A stretch of DNA of 36,981 nucleotides. It comes from Acaryochloris sp. IP29b_bin.137 (GTDB lineage: Bacteria > Cyanobacteriota > Cyanobacteriia > Thermosynechococcales > Thermosynechococcaceae). Under the pieces are notes generated by a model that was not told the DNA's origin, searched no databases, and saw only the letters and a list, made by a program, of their open reading frames with translations. Of this stretch, positions 25,378-33,818 are shown in pieces (within the stretch, counting starts at the first letter, position 1; each line of letters begins with the position of its first letter). Position numbers and translations under genes: made by a program. The stretch covers positions 1 through 36,981 of the forward strand of contig NZ_JANQOP010000120.1 of NCBI RefSeq assembly GCF_028285745.1. Reading direction: 5' to 3'.

Positions 25378-26428
25378 GGGGTTCGGACAACACCTGGATG
25401 CTAATCGTCTCAGACGGGTTGGAGCCAGAAGCACCGAGTTCTACTTCCAGCACGTCACTATACAGCCGCTCCAAAGCTTGTAATAACGCCTGGAGATGAG
25501 GGGTACTGGCCCCAGAAGCAGTATGCAGTTTATCCGTCAATCGTCGCAGTCGTCGCCAAGTGGTATAGAGTTTAGCGACCATATGCTCCAACTGAGAAGC
25601 CTGGTTGACGAGGTCCGCAGTGACATTAAGACAGCCTAAGCGCAGGGCTTCTTCTAAACTGGATTCTAAATCAATCGATTGCTCATTCAGGGCTTGGACA
25701 TTGCCAAAAGCCTCTAAATATTTTGCCAATTGTTTGGCTTCCGCAGTGGCTTGTTTTAGCGTATCCAGATCGGGACTCGCCGCCAACTCGGATTGAATGG
25801 TGTTCTGATGGGCCTCTGGTAATTTTTCCAGTTCCTTGACCAAAGGCGCAACATGACGAATGGGAATGGTTTGGTTGGCCGCCTTGGTTTTAATTTCAGC
25901 AGGGACTAAGTCTGAGGTCATCGTGGTCCACTCATCTGAAAGTTGCTGCACGTCTCGAGTGGTGATCCGTTCCCCCTGTCGGGCGGTTTCACTGACTAAT
26001 TCTTGGATTTCGGGAGCGGACTGGGCTGTTTTGACAAAGGCGCGCTTACTAAAGTTTTGGATGGAGCCGGGTTCTAGGTGTCCCGCTTCGAGAAGGGTAT
26101 CAGCACTATTGGCTAGTTCAATCCAGCTATAGGCTTGGCTTTTACTAATTTCGTTATTTTGAAGCCAGTTGAGAAAGCCTCCACCCCGACCTTCACCCGT
26201 ATTTTTTTCGCGATCGCGAATGGCACGCAAAATTCGACCCCGCCAAATATCCGTCTGTAAGTCGAAGCGATCGCAAACCTCCCAGGCGGCCCCAACCTGC
26301 TGCTGAAACTCAAATTCAGAGATGGCTTCATCTTCTGGATCGGGGACTTGTAAAGTCAAGTCTCCAGTGCTGATGGGTGATGAGGCATCCTGAACTTCCT
26401 TTGTTTTCGAGCGTTTGACCATAACCAT
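25358..26428 (-). CDS. Helix-rich protein of unknown function, coupled to the second LptF/G gene
   Basis: 356 residues. The N-terminal 35 residues are charged and probably disordered. Residues about 40-150 contain GRGGGFLNWLQNNEISKSQAYSWIELANSADTLLEAG, which resembles the helix-turn-helix region of DUF3102/plasmid-partition-like proteins (W-L-x-S-x-x-x-A-Y-x-x-I-x-L-A). The rest is almost all helix, with coiled-coil stretches at about 195-290 (Glu/Leu/Gln-rich) and a basic stretch at 290-305 (TTWRRLRRLTDKL). No membrane span or catalytic motif. A DNA-binding role is only an inference. It ends inside the start of the permease gene. Confidence 0.7.
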   Translation of the reverse strand: MVMVKRSKTKEVQDASSPISTGDLTLQVPDPEDEAISEFEFQQQVGAAWEVCDRFDLQTDIWRGRILRAIRDREKNTGEGRGGGFLNWLQNNEISKSQAYSWIELANSADTLLEAGHLEPGSIQNFSKRAFVKTAQSAPEIQELVSETARQGERITTRDVQQLSDEWTTMTSDLVPAEIKTKAANQTIPIRHVAPLVKELEKLPEAHQNTIQSELAASPDLDTLKQATAEAKQLAKYLEAFGNVQALNEQSIDLESSLEEALRLGCLNVTADLVNQASQLEHMVAKLYTTWRRLRRLTDKLHTASGASTPHLQALLQALERLYSDVLEVELGASGSNPSETISIQVLSEPHASGSH

Positions 26429-26673
26429 CGTTACCTTGTTGCCGCCCCATTATGCCATGGGTTATTCCGGGGCATGGGAGGAAATTTGATCTGATTTGCA
26501 AAGCCAAAGAGAGAGGGAGCCGAGCGTTGAGAGTATTAAGTACTTTCAGATGGGCGTCTCTAAATCTTGACTTGTGTTAAGAACCCCATAGAAGGATCAC
26601 GAGATAGTGCCGATCCCTGCACAATAGAGATAACACTCGTCAAAATTGCGATCCAAATAAGGAGCCATGGGGT

Positions 26674-27204
26674 ATGGCATATGTTGGTGAACTCGGTACA
26701 GGCTCCACCCTATATCTCGAAAGTCAAGACAGCCAAACAATTATCACAATCGTTGCAACCTCGCCTGGCCAACAACAACAGGCTAGCCACAGCTTCTCGA
26801 CCGGGCATTGGACCACCTCTCCGAAACTCTTTCGGAGTCTGCAGGGGCATATTATCCAGCTAGAAACAGCCCAGGGGAGCCATCTCCTTTTGGTGCAAAG
26901 TCATCAAATCCGACCAATTGAGACGATGCCTCCTCGACAGACCCTGGAAAGTATTCCGCTTCAGCAAATTGTACAAACGCCTATCCCTTCAATGCCCTCC
27001 ATGCAACCTTTACAACCCCTTACCATGGGCAATATGGTTATGAGTATGCAGCCCATGCAAATGTCCATGGGGAAGATGCACCTCAGCATGGGAACAGCGG
27101 CCACGGTGACCCAGACCCCTCAAAATAATTTTTGTAGTCAATGTGGCGCGGCTGTCGCAGCAATGGATAAGTTCTGTGCCAACTGCGGTCACCGACTCAG
27201 TTAA
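26674..27204 (+). CDS. Protein with Met-rich linker and C-terminal zinc ribbon
   Basis: 176 residues. The N-terminal part (1-85) looks like a small beta domain (GELGTGSTLYLES, SLQGHIIQLETAQGSHLLLVQSHQIRPIE). Residues 105-140 are an unusual Met/Pro/Gln tract with eleven methionines between 107 and 139 (MSMQPMQMSMGKM). The end is a zinc ribbon of two CxxC pairs, C154/C157 and C168/C171 (FCSQCG...FCANCGH). ATG 26674 has GGAG 9 bases upstream. The ATG at 26667 meets a stop after seven codons. No relatives of known role come to mind. A Met-rich tract could bind Cu(I), but that is inference. Confidence 0.75.
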   Translation: MAYVGELGTGSTLYLESQDSQTIITIVATSPGQQQQASHSFSTGHWTTSPKLFRSLQGHIIQLETAQGSHLLLVQSHQIRPIETMPPRQTLESIPLQQIVQTPIPSMPSMQPLQPLTMGNMVMSMQPMQMSMGKMHLSMGTAATVTQTPQNNFCSQCGAAVAAMDKFCANCGHRLS

Positions 27205-27818
27205 GCTTTGAAGATAGATAGTAAGACAGGGCCTAACAGGGAATAGTGGGCATGACAGCGTAAGCCAGCGCTAGCCCCTAAGATCTCTCGCTGCTGAGGG
27301 CTATAAAAATACATCGGGCCCCCCAGCCCAACTATATTTTGCTGGGTGCCTAATCCTACCAAGGGCGTGTAATCAACCAAATGGAACTGACCATCGGGCT
27401 TGAGAACACGACTAATTTCCATAAACACGAGTTTTGGATTGGGATAATGCAAAAAGCTGATGGTGCTAAACGCCGCCTGAAACTGGTTATCTGCAAAGGG
27501 CATTGTCTCACTTGCCCCCTGGACGAAAATCAAGCGGGGACGATGGCAATTACCCTGTCGAGCCTGCCGCAGCATTTTGGGGGAGAGATCCAGCCCTATT
27601 CCTTGTAACTGAGGATATTGGGACGCCATGCGATTGAGAAGCTTACCGGTTCCGCAGCCTATATCCAAGACAGCAGTTGGCAACTCGCGAGGTAAGTTGA
27701 TATAGCTGAGCAAACGCTGGTGGATGGCTTGATAAAACACCGTCGTCAACAACCCATCATAATTGGGTGCCCACCGATCAAAGACGCGGGTTTTAGCCGC
27801 TAAAACATCAGCCGTCAT
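27201..27818 (-). CDS. Class I SAM-dependent methyltransferase
   Basis: 205 residues from ATG 27818 (a TTG two codons upstream also opens the frame). SAM motif I is VLDIGCGTGKLL at about 50-61, motif II acidic residue in GIGLDLSPKML, then ASETMPFADNQFQAAF and RVLKPDGQFHLVDYTPL. The pattern N-Y-D-G near the start and the general layout resemble UbiE/COQ5 type methyltransferases, but the protein is smaller, and the substrate cannot be given. Its TAA shares the TTAA at 27201-27204 with the convergent zinc-ribbon gene, so the two stops overlap. Confidence 0.85.
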   Translation of the reverse strand: MTADVLAAKTRVFDRWAPNYDGLLTTVFYQAIHQRLLSYINLPRELPTAVLDIGCGTGKLLNRMASQYPQLQGIGLDLSPKMLRQARQGNCHRPRLIFVQGASETMPFADNQFQAAFSTISFLHYPNPKLVFMEISRVLKPDGQFHLVDYTPLVGLGTQQNIVGLGGPMYFYSPQQREILGASAGLRCHAHYSLLGPVLLSIFKA

Positions 27819-27902
27819 GGTCAAATCTATCTCTATCTAGGGTCATCCTAGCAAGGACGAATCGTCCTTTGTCACTTTTTTGCGGAAAGTCTCAGATAAA
27901 GG

Positions 27903-27933
27903 TTGACAGCTTGGGGAAGCAAACTGCTAAGAT
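27903..27933 (+). promoter_or_regulatory. Candidate promoter of tRNA-Gln
   Basis: TTGACA, a perfect -35 hexamer, lies at 27903-27908, and TAAGAT at 27928-27933 is a fair -10 with a 19-base spacer, slightly long. The tRNA begins 30 bases further on. Confidence 0.45.
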
Positions 27934-27962
27934 ATTCGAGCCTGAAAAAAGTATCGTCGCAT

Positions 27963-28034
27963 TGGGGCGTCGCCAAGTGGTAAGGCAGCTGGTTTTGGTC
28001 CAGCCATTCGGAGGTTCGAATCCTTCCGCCCCAG
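27963..28034 (+). tRNA. tRNA-Gln (anticodon UUG)
   Basis: 72 bases. Acceptor TGGGGCG (27963-27969) pairs with CGCCCCA (28027-28033), with discriminator G at 28034; the U1-A72 pair is usual for bacterial tRNA-Gln. Anticodon stem GCTGG/CCAGC encloses TTTTGGT with anticodon TTG at 27995-27997. T arm GGAGG-TTCGAAT-CCTTC. The D arm holds AAGTGGTAAGGC. No 3' CCA is encoded. It reads CAA and CAG. Confidence 0.97.
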
Positions 28035-28116
28035 TTTTTCAGATATTGCTAATCCTGGGGGGGGAAAGCGAGTGCTTTACCTGGAGAGATGCTAACGGCA
28101 TGATCAATCTATTGCC

Positions 28117-28893
28117 ATGAGCGTACCCCTGCCCCAGACCTTAGCCCTGGATTTTGATGGTGTTCTTTGTAACGGCCTGCAAGAATACTTCCTAACGACT
28201 TGGCGGGCCTATGGTCGGATCTGGCTCACTTCATCTCCGGAGCCTCCGTCAGGCCTGGCAGAGCGTTTTTATTGCTTGCGTCCCGTTATTGAAACAGGTT
28301 GGGAAATGCCTGTCCTCTTACGGGCGATTTTGAAGGGCTATTCCGAATCACAGGTATTGGCAGACTGGGCATCCATTCGCGATCGCATTGTCGTCGAGGA
28401 AGATTTAGAGCGCAAAAGTCTGAGCCAACAGGTGGATGGCGTGCGTGATCACTGGATTGCCACCGATCTAAATCACTGGCTAGCGCTGCACCAGTTTTAT
28501 CCTGGGGTAATTCCTCAGCTTCAACAGCTTAGCCAAGCCACTGAACTCATTATCATTAGCACCAAGGAGAGCCGATTTATCTATACCCTGCTCACTGACG
28601 CAGGGGTGCATTTCTCCCGCGATCGCATCTACGGCAAAGATTGTCGTCGCCCCAAGTATGAAACATTGCGGCTGTTAGTCCCCCAGGTTGCCAGCCCGAT
28701 CTGGTTTTTGGAAGATCGCATCGCCGCCCTGGAACAGGTTAAACAGCAGTCTGACCTCTCTGGCATCGAGCTGTTCTTGGGCACCTGGGGATATAATACC
28801 GCCCGCGATCGCAAACATGCTCAAACCGATCAGCGTATTCATGCCTTGGACCTGGATCAGTTTTGTCAGTCTCTATCCACTTGGATAACTTAG
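28117..28893 (+). CDS. HAD-superfamily hydrolase
   Basis: 258 residues. Motif I LALDFDGVLCNG (nucleophile D12 and acid/base D14), motif II LIIISTKES (Ser/Thr), the motif III lysine probably in YGKDCRRPKYETLR, and motif IV WFLEDRIAAL (E-D). These place it in the phosphoglycolate-phosphatase-like group. A helical cap (about 25-125) follows motif I. Substrate unknown. It starts 82 bases after tRNA-Gln with no obvious ribosome site, and three HIP1 palindromes lie within it. The MAPEG gene converges on it. Confidence 0.83.
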   Translation: MSVPLPQTLALDFDGVLCNGLQEYFLTTWRAYGRIWLTSSPEPPSGLAERFYCLRPVIETGWEMPVLLRAILKGYSESQVLADWASIRDRIVVEEDLERKSLSQQVDGVRDHWIATDLNHWLALHQFYPGVIPQLQQLSQATELIIISTKESRFIYTLLTDAGVHFSRDRIYGKDCRRPKYETLRLLVPQVASPIWFLEDRIAALEQVKQQSDLSGIELFLGTWGYNTARDRKHAQTDQRIHALDLDQFCQSLSTWIT

Positions 28894-28940
28894 ATGGTTG
28901 GATAGCGTAGATGGGCACTGGGTTCAAATGGAGCGGATGT

Positions 28941-29333
28941 CTAAGTAGGTATCAAGGCAAGTACAACCCCCACCAAACCGGCTAACACCAACACCAAACT
29001 ACTTAAGGAAGCAATTGCAAAGCCGGGTCCACGCTTTTCAGCAGCTTGGTAATACCCCCAAGCATAAAGCACACGTCCAACCACCCAAAGTAATCCTAGC
29101 CCCGATCCCCATAGCGGATTGAGATAGAAACAGAAAATCCACAACGCAGGTAAGAAAAAAATCAACTGCTCCAGCATATTTTGTTGGACTCGTAATACCC
29201 GTTCAAAGTCAGGATTTCCAGACATTTGAGGCGCTGGAACGCCGTATTTTGCGCGGGCTCGTCCGACATTGATCGTGACCACAAAATATAGCAGTAACGC
29301 GAGAAGACTCACGAACGCGGGCCAGGGTGACAT
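28941..29333 (-). CDS. MAPEG-family integral membrane protein
   Basis: 130 residues from ATG 29333, chosen over the frame opening at 29564 because the family is about 130 residues and a GGAG lies upstream of it; a TTG two codons earlier has better spacing to that GGAG. Four membrane spans are visible. The family motif lies between spans 1 and 2: PDFERVLRVQQNMLEQL, matching the conserved E-R-x-x-R-x-x-x-N-x-x-E of membrane proteins in eicosanoid and glutathione metabolism. Bacterial members sometimes have glutathione transferase or peroxidase activity, but here the activity is unknown. Confidence 0.82.
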   Translation of the reverse strand: MSPWPAFVSLLALLLYFVVTINVGRARAKYGVPAPQMSGNPDFERVLRVQQNMLEQLIFFLPALWIFCFYLNPLWGSGLGLLWVVGRVLYAWGYYQAAEKRGPGFAIASLSSLVLVLAGLVGVVLALIPT

Positions 29334-29397
29334 CAGCAATTGTTCTCCTTTTGATTCAGATGTAGATAAACTTGCAGAAAAGGGCTCAAGCCCCAAA

Positions 29398-29748
29398 TTA
29401 CAATACCGTTGTCTTAGGCAGAAAAAAGGCACAATCCTGGCAAGGGCCGCCAGGGTTAATCGCGCAGCGTAATAAAGCTGAGTGAGCATTGTACTGACAG
29501 TTGACATCGCCAATACTGCCCGTTGTATTTCGCATCCCCGCATCCAGCTGCACGTATAAAGCAATGTGGTGAAGCTGATATCGATTAGCGTGGAGTTGAT
29601 AGCGATGGTGCCGCTCTAGGAGCGTATACTGTTGACCTTCAACTTCAAGTTGTGCGCCAGGTTGAGGATTGTCTTCTAAGTAGACATAGCCCAAAGATTG
29701 AGGCGGATGACAGAGATGAATCTCCGCCAGGATATGATGTGGCTCCAT
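29398..29748 (-). CDS. DUF6464 family cyanobacterial protein
   Basis: 116 residues. The order of conserved elements matches this cyanobacterial family as I recall it: HPPQSLGYVYLED, PQPGAQLEVEGQQYTLLERHHRYQL, HHIALYVQ, IGDVNCQYNAHSALLRCAINPGGPC and CAFF. Cysteines at 84, 95, 103 and 106 probably form a metal-binding or structural cluster. Function unknown and no signal peptide. The next gene downstream on the same strand is the MAPEG gene, 64 bases away, so they may share a transcript. Confidence 0.8.
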   Translation of the reverse strand: MEPHHILAEIHLCHPPQSLGYVYLEDNPQPGAQLEVEGQQYTLLERHHRYQLHANRYQLHHIALYVQLDAGMRNTTGSIGDVNCQYNAHSALLRCAINPGGPCQDCAFFLPKTTVL

Positions 29749-30283
29749 ACTTAGCGTCAGGCAATAGGTTTATGTTACGGTACACTCTCTACTGTCTCGA
29801 CTGAAGCGGAATACCTCTGAGCCCAGGCTCCTAACCTCTTTCGCCTCATCGGAGTTCTGAGACTGACGATAAGCGTTTGAGAGACAATAGAGGCCGATAT
29901 TTGAGGTGGGCAGGGAAACTTTTTGGGGAGACGCGAGACTCGCTTCCCTCTCCCCTGTTGTAGTAGATAGGTTGCATTATTGGAAGGCATTTTCTATCAT
30001 GCAAATGAAATTAACAAAGCTTTAATAAGCCGAATTATTTGGAGCATTGCCCGAAAAAATTTACATTTTTTTCAATTTTTGATTATGCTGAGGTGGACTC
30101 AAGAAGCTTTAACTCATCTTTTGAAGTGCGGTCTAGATTAAGGCAAGTGGGTGGGAAAGATGAAATTGTCCTTGTTTATAATCTTTACAAGCCTATTTTA
30201 AGAATGACGAAACACTTCTTAGTAAATCATTGTTAACCGATGTGCTTACACCTCTTTAATATTGTCCATACTGAGCAGTTTGC
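29749..30283. other. Intergenic region upstream of rpaA
   Basis: 535 bases without a credible gene. Open frames at 29775-29990 (reverse) and 30039-30236 (forward) look random. The right part (about 29995-30270) is AT-rich with T/A runs, a likely promoter and long leader for rpaA. The left part must also carry the DUF6464 promoter. No clear -10/-35 pair stands out. Confidence 0.4.
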
Positions 30284-31036
30284 ATGAAAACCCGGATACT
30301 TGTTATTGATGATGATCCTGCGATCGCAGAGTTGGTTGCCATAAACCTGGAAATGGCTGGCTACGATGTCGCCCAAGCAACCGATGGGATCAAAGGGCAA
30401 GCATTAGCCGTCCAGCTACTACCAGATCTGATTATCTTGGACCTGATGCTCCCTAAAGTTGATGGTTTTACGATCTGTCAGCGATTGCGGCGCGATCAGC
30501 GGACTGCCGATATCCCCATTCTGATGTTGACGGCCCTTAGCCAAACCCAAGATAAGGTTGAAGGGTTCAATGCTGGCGCCGATGACTATCTGACCAAGCC
30601 CTTCGAGCTAGAAGAAATGCTGGCTCGAGTCCGGGCGCTGCTGCGGCGCACAGACCGGATTCCTCAAGCCGCCCGCCACAGCGAAATTCTAAGCTATGGT
30701 CCCCTTACCCTTGTACCTGAACGGTTTGAAGTGTTGTGGGTCGATAAAGTGATTAAGTTGACTCGGCTTGAGTTTGAACTGCTTCACTGCTTACTTCAAC
30801 GCCACGGACAAACCGTCTCTCCCAGCGAAATCCTCCAGGAGGTATGGGGCTACGATCCCAATGACGATATTGAAACGATTCGGGTGCATGTTCGCCATCT
30901 ACGAACCAAGCTAGAGCCCGATCCCCGCCACCCTCAATATATCAAAACGGTTTATGGCGCGGGATATTGCCTTGAGCTGCCTCATACAGCAGAAGCTGAG
31001 GCCAATAATGAGGAAAACCAGGCTTCTGTCCCCTAA
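30284..31036 (+). CDS. rpaA: OmpR-type response regulator RpaA
   Basis: 250 residues. Receiver domain (1-120) with acidic pocket D9/D10/D11, phosphorylated D53 (LDLMLP), T83 ([14 protein letters not shown]) and K105 (DYLTKPFE). The winged-helix DNA-binding domain is at about 135-235, with [33 protein letters not shown] and [11 protein letters not shown]. The sequence from [15 protein letters not shown] to the end follows cyanobacterial RpaA rather than RpaB, notably the [17 protein letters not shown] and [12 protein letters not shown] stretches. In Synechococcus elongatus RpaA is the clock output regulator phosphorylated by SasA. Neither sasA nor kai genes occur in this window. Confidence 0.9.
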   Translation: MKTRILVIDDDPAIAELVAINLEMAGYDVAQATDGIKGQALAVQLLPDLIILDLMLPKVDGFTICQRLRRDQRTADIPILMLTALSQTQDKVEGFNAGADDYLTKPFELEEMLARVRALLRRTDRIPQAARHSEILSYGPLTLVPERFEVLWVDKVIKLTRLEFELLHCLLQRHGQTVSPSEILQEVWGYDPNDDIETIRVHVRHLRTKLEPDPRHPQYIKTVYGAGYCLELPHTAEAEANNEENQASVP

Positions 31037-31059
31037 AGTCAAGTTTCTTCCTCTGGTAA

Positions 31060-33735
31060 TCAGTCTTTAGCAATTTCTGATTCAATAGCCGTCTCAGGCA
31101 GCAGACTTGTATCGCTGATGGGAAAACGATTCATCAGTTGCTGTGCCCGTCTTGCATTTTTCTGTAATTCTTGAGAAAGGTGTGGCACATAGGGGATTTG
31201 CGAAAGCAAGTCTACCGTTCGTCGCAGGATGCGAACCAAATCCCCTGCGTCCAGGCTGGTGGCTGCACAAAGATCGTTCCAACTAATGCCTAAAGCCCAT
31301 TGTTCTACTAAACCAACCAATTCAGTATCTAAGCAAACGGGCAAGGGAACTTCATGGCGATGTTGGGTTTGAATGAGTCGCCGCCGCAACGGTCGTAAGG
31401 GTTTAGCCGCTTGCTGAATGATCGTGCTGGGGCGGAATTTGATCCACACATCCGTGCGCGTGTTGTCCACCACTAGAGCAGCACAAATGGCCGCCAAAAT
31501 ATGAGGATCGAGGCTGTTGAGAGCTTGGGACTGGAAGGCAAGCCCCAACCAGAGTTGATTTTCGCCTTTCAATGCTGCGGTGATTTGGCCTAACTCAGTA
31601 GGTCTCAGGTCATCTAAGCCGCGAAACTGGCGAAGAATATCTACCAAGGCAATAAACGCGTGCCACTGATGTTGAAATTGGCGATTCAATTTCGTCTCTC
31701 GATCGTGGAGTTGCTTTTCTAACGTCTGTACCCGCCGCTGCCACCGCAGAAACTTGCTGTGATCCTGCCGAGAGGCATGGGCAGAATGCTGCTGCATTTG
31801 CGCTTCTACCGCCTGTAATCGCTGCTGTTGATGGGTGACTTCGGGGGCAGGCTGCCAAGTACTATTCGGAATTTGTTCCGCGACTGGAAGGCTAGTCGCA
31901 TCTCCCGGCTTTGACTGCCCCTTTTTCGTTAATGAGGGAGGAACAGTCAGTTGTTGAGCGAGGTCAGGCCAATCCAACTGTCCATCCAAATGCATCACAT
32001 CACTACGCGAGATCACCGACCAATGATTATCTTGGCCCAAACAGACCAGATAGGGAAAATGGCCAGGGCTTGGCAGGGTATCAATCAAGACATTTGCCAT
32101 GGGTGCTTTAAACTTAGGCTGAGCCAAGCTCAATAGGGTTCCCGGTTCTGCATGGTCTAACAGGAGGGCTAATTCACTGGCACGGGTTTCCTGGGCTTGC
32201 TGATCCAAAATCTTCAACAACCGACGTTCTTCTTTGAGGCGCTGTTGTAATTTTTGATAGCTTTTGAGTGCCCCTTCATCGATGTCGCCGAGCTTGTTCC
32301 GTAACTGGGCCAATTCTTGTTGGAGATCGGTGATTGCCTTTTTCTGGGGTGAAAGCTGCACACTGGCAATATATTGGCCAAAGCTTTTATTGATTAAGCC
32401 CTTGGACTCGTCTAGGGTATGGGTTTGCAGCAAGTTTAGGACCATGCCATAGCTAGGGGTAAACTGGCTGACCAATGGCTCAGGTCCAATGGTGGCCAGG
32501 TAAGCGGCTTCTTTGGCACCCTCAAAGGGGGTTTGCACCGTGATCACATAGCCTTGATCATCCATACCTCGCCGTCCCGCTCGACCCGCCATTTGCAGAA
32601 ATTCAGAGGCGGTGAGTAGACGATGGCCTAGATCCGTTCGTTTAGATAAGCTGGCAATTACGGTCGTGCGGGCAGGCATATTGATCCCTGCCGCCAAGGT
32701 TTCCGTGGCAAACACCACTTTGATTAGCCCCGCTTGAAAGAGTTCCTCAACCCAGGTTTTCCACTGAGGCAATAAGCCCGCATGATGGGCCGCAATCCCC
32801 TGGGCGATCGCAGCCAGTTCCTCAGGCCGACCCACATCGGGATGCTGCCGCCGAAACGTCCCTATTTGCTCCTGCATTTCCGCTGATTCAGTCGAGTTCA
32901 GGAGGTTGAGATGGGCTGTGGATTGGACGGTGCGATCGCATCCCTTACGACTAAAAATAAAATAAATGGCCGGGAGCATTGCTCGCTCCCGCAAATGCCG
33001 TAACACTGCAATGGCATCTGGACTATCGGCCCGACGCTGATGGCGGTGGCCATGGTGTTTTTTGGCCTGCGCTTTTAGCCGTGGGTTAAGGGCTGTCTGC
33101 TTTTGATTTAGAAGCGGAAACAGTCCCTTGGCATTCGCAAACAGATGGGCCAACGGGACCGGCCGCCAATCCGACTCAATCAGCTGAGTGGGACCATGCA
33201 CCCAGCTCATCCAATCCGTTAGTTCTTGGGCATTGGCAATCGTCGCGGATAAAGCAATCAGTTGAATCTCAGCCGGGCAATAAATAATCGATTCTTCCCA
33301 TACCGTCCCCCGCTGACGATCATTCATATAGTGACATTCATCTAGGATGACTGACTCAACGCCCTGCAAAGAGGTATTCACTACCTCCGTCAGGGTGCCG
33401 TACAAGATATTGCGAAAAATCTCCGTTGTCATCACCAGAATAGGAGCCTCTCGATTCACTGAGAGATCTCCCGTTAATAGGCCAACCGCATCAACACCAA
33501 ACATCTGCTGAAAATCTCGCAGTTTTTGGTTCGATAAAGCTTTTAAGGGCGTGGTGTAAAAGACTCGCCGCTGATGCTGTAAGGCTCGATAAATCGCGTA
33601 TTCACCCACCATCGTTTTACCCGACCCCGTTGGCGCTGAAACCACCAAAGATTGGTTGGCATCTAGTACCGCAATGGCTTGTTGCTGAAACGAATCGAGC
33701 TGATAAGGAAATAACTGCTGAAAGTCTATGGGCAA
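31060..33735 (-). CDS. Ski2/Mtr4-like DExH RNA helicase
   Basis: 891 residues. Walker A APTGSGKT (34-41), motif Ia TTPLKALSNQ, motif II DECH (132-135), motif III SAT (163-165), and motif VI QMAGRAGRRG near residue 383. A long middle region (about 450-650) is helical with coiled-coil character, and the C-terminal DSHCT domain ends in LDAGDLVRILRRTVDLLSQI. Relatives are Ski2/Mtr4 exosome cofactors and the plastid helicase ISE2, so it probably remodels RNA for processing or decay. There is no ATG: an in-frame TGA lies a few codons upstream, leaving TTG 33735 as the start that fits the family. It converges on rpaA. Confidence 0.9.
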   Translation of the reverse strand: MPIDFQQLFPYQLDSFQQQAIAVLDANQSLVVSAPTGSGKTMVGEYAIYRALQHQRRVFYTTPLKALSNQKLRDFQQMFGVDAVGLLTGDLSVNREAPILVMTTEIFRNILYGTLTEVVNTSLQGVESVILDECHYMNDRQRGTVWEESIIYCPAEIQLIALSATIANAQELTDWMSWVHGPTQLIESDWRPVPLAHLFANAKGLFPLLNQKQTALNPRLKAQAKKHHGHRHQRRADSPDAIAVLRHLRERAMLPAIYFIFSRKGCDRTVQSTAHLNLLNSTESAEMQEQIGTFRRQHPDVGRPEELAAIAQGIAAHHAGLLPQWKTWVEELFQAGLIKVVFATETLAAGINMPARTTVIASLSKRTDLGHRLLTASEFLQMAGRAGRRGMDDQGYVITVQTPFEGAKEAAYLATIGPEPLVSQFTPSYGMVLNLLQTHTLDESKGLINKSFGQYIASVQLSPQKKAITDLQQELAQLRNKLGDIDEGALKSYQKLQQRLKEERRLLKILDQQAQETRASELALLLDHAEPGTLLSLAQPKFKAPMANVLIDTLPSPGHFPYLVCLGQDNHWSVISRSDVMHLDGQLDWPDLAQQLTVPPSLTKKGQSKPGDATSLPVAEQIPNSTWQPAPEVTHQQQRLQAVEAQMQQHSAHASRQDHSKFLRWQRRVQTLEKQLHDRETKLNRQFQHQWHAFIALVDILRQFRGLDDLRPTELGQITAALKGENQLWLGLAFQSQALNSLDPHILAAICAALVVDNTRTDVWIKFRPSTIIQQAAKPLRPLRRRLIQTQHRHEVPLPVCLDTELVGLVEQWALGISWNDLCAATSLDAGDLVRILRRTVDLLSQIPYVPHLSQELQKNARRAQQLMNRFPISDTSLLPETAIESEIAKD

Positions 33736-33818
33736 CTTATTTGCTCACATGCTAAGGATTACATCAGAGACACACGCTCTGAACTTAAGCATAATCGTGC
33801 CCCTCACGGGATCCTAAT

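Noticed and set aside
25860..26132. Forward 90-codon frame opposite the helical protein gene
   Set aside because: Shadow of the reverse gene, with no independent signal.
29775..29990. Reverse 71-codon basic frame between DUF6464 and rpaA
   Set aside because: Start lacks a ribosome site and the peptide resembles translated non-coding sequence.
30039..30236. Forward 65-codon frame upstream of rpaA
   Set aside because: AT-rich random-looking peptide with no ribosome site; treated as leader DNA.
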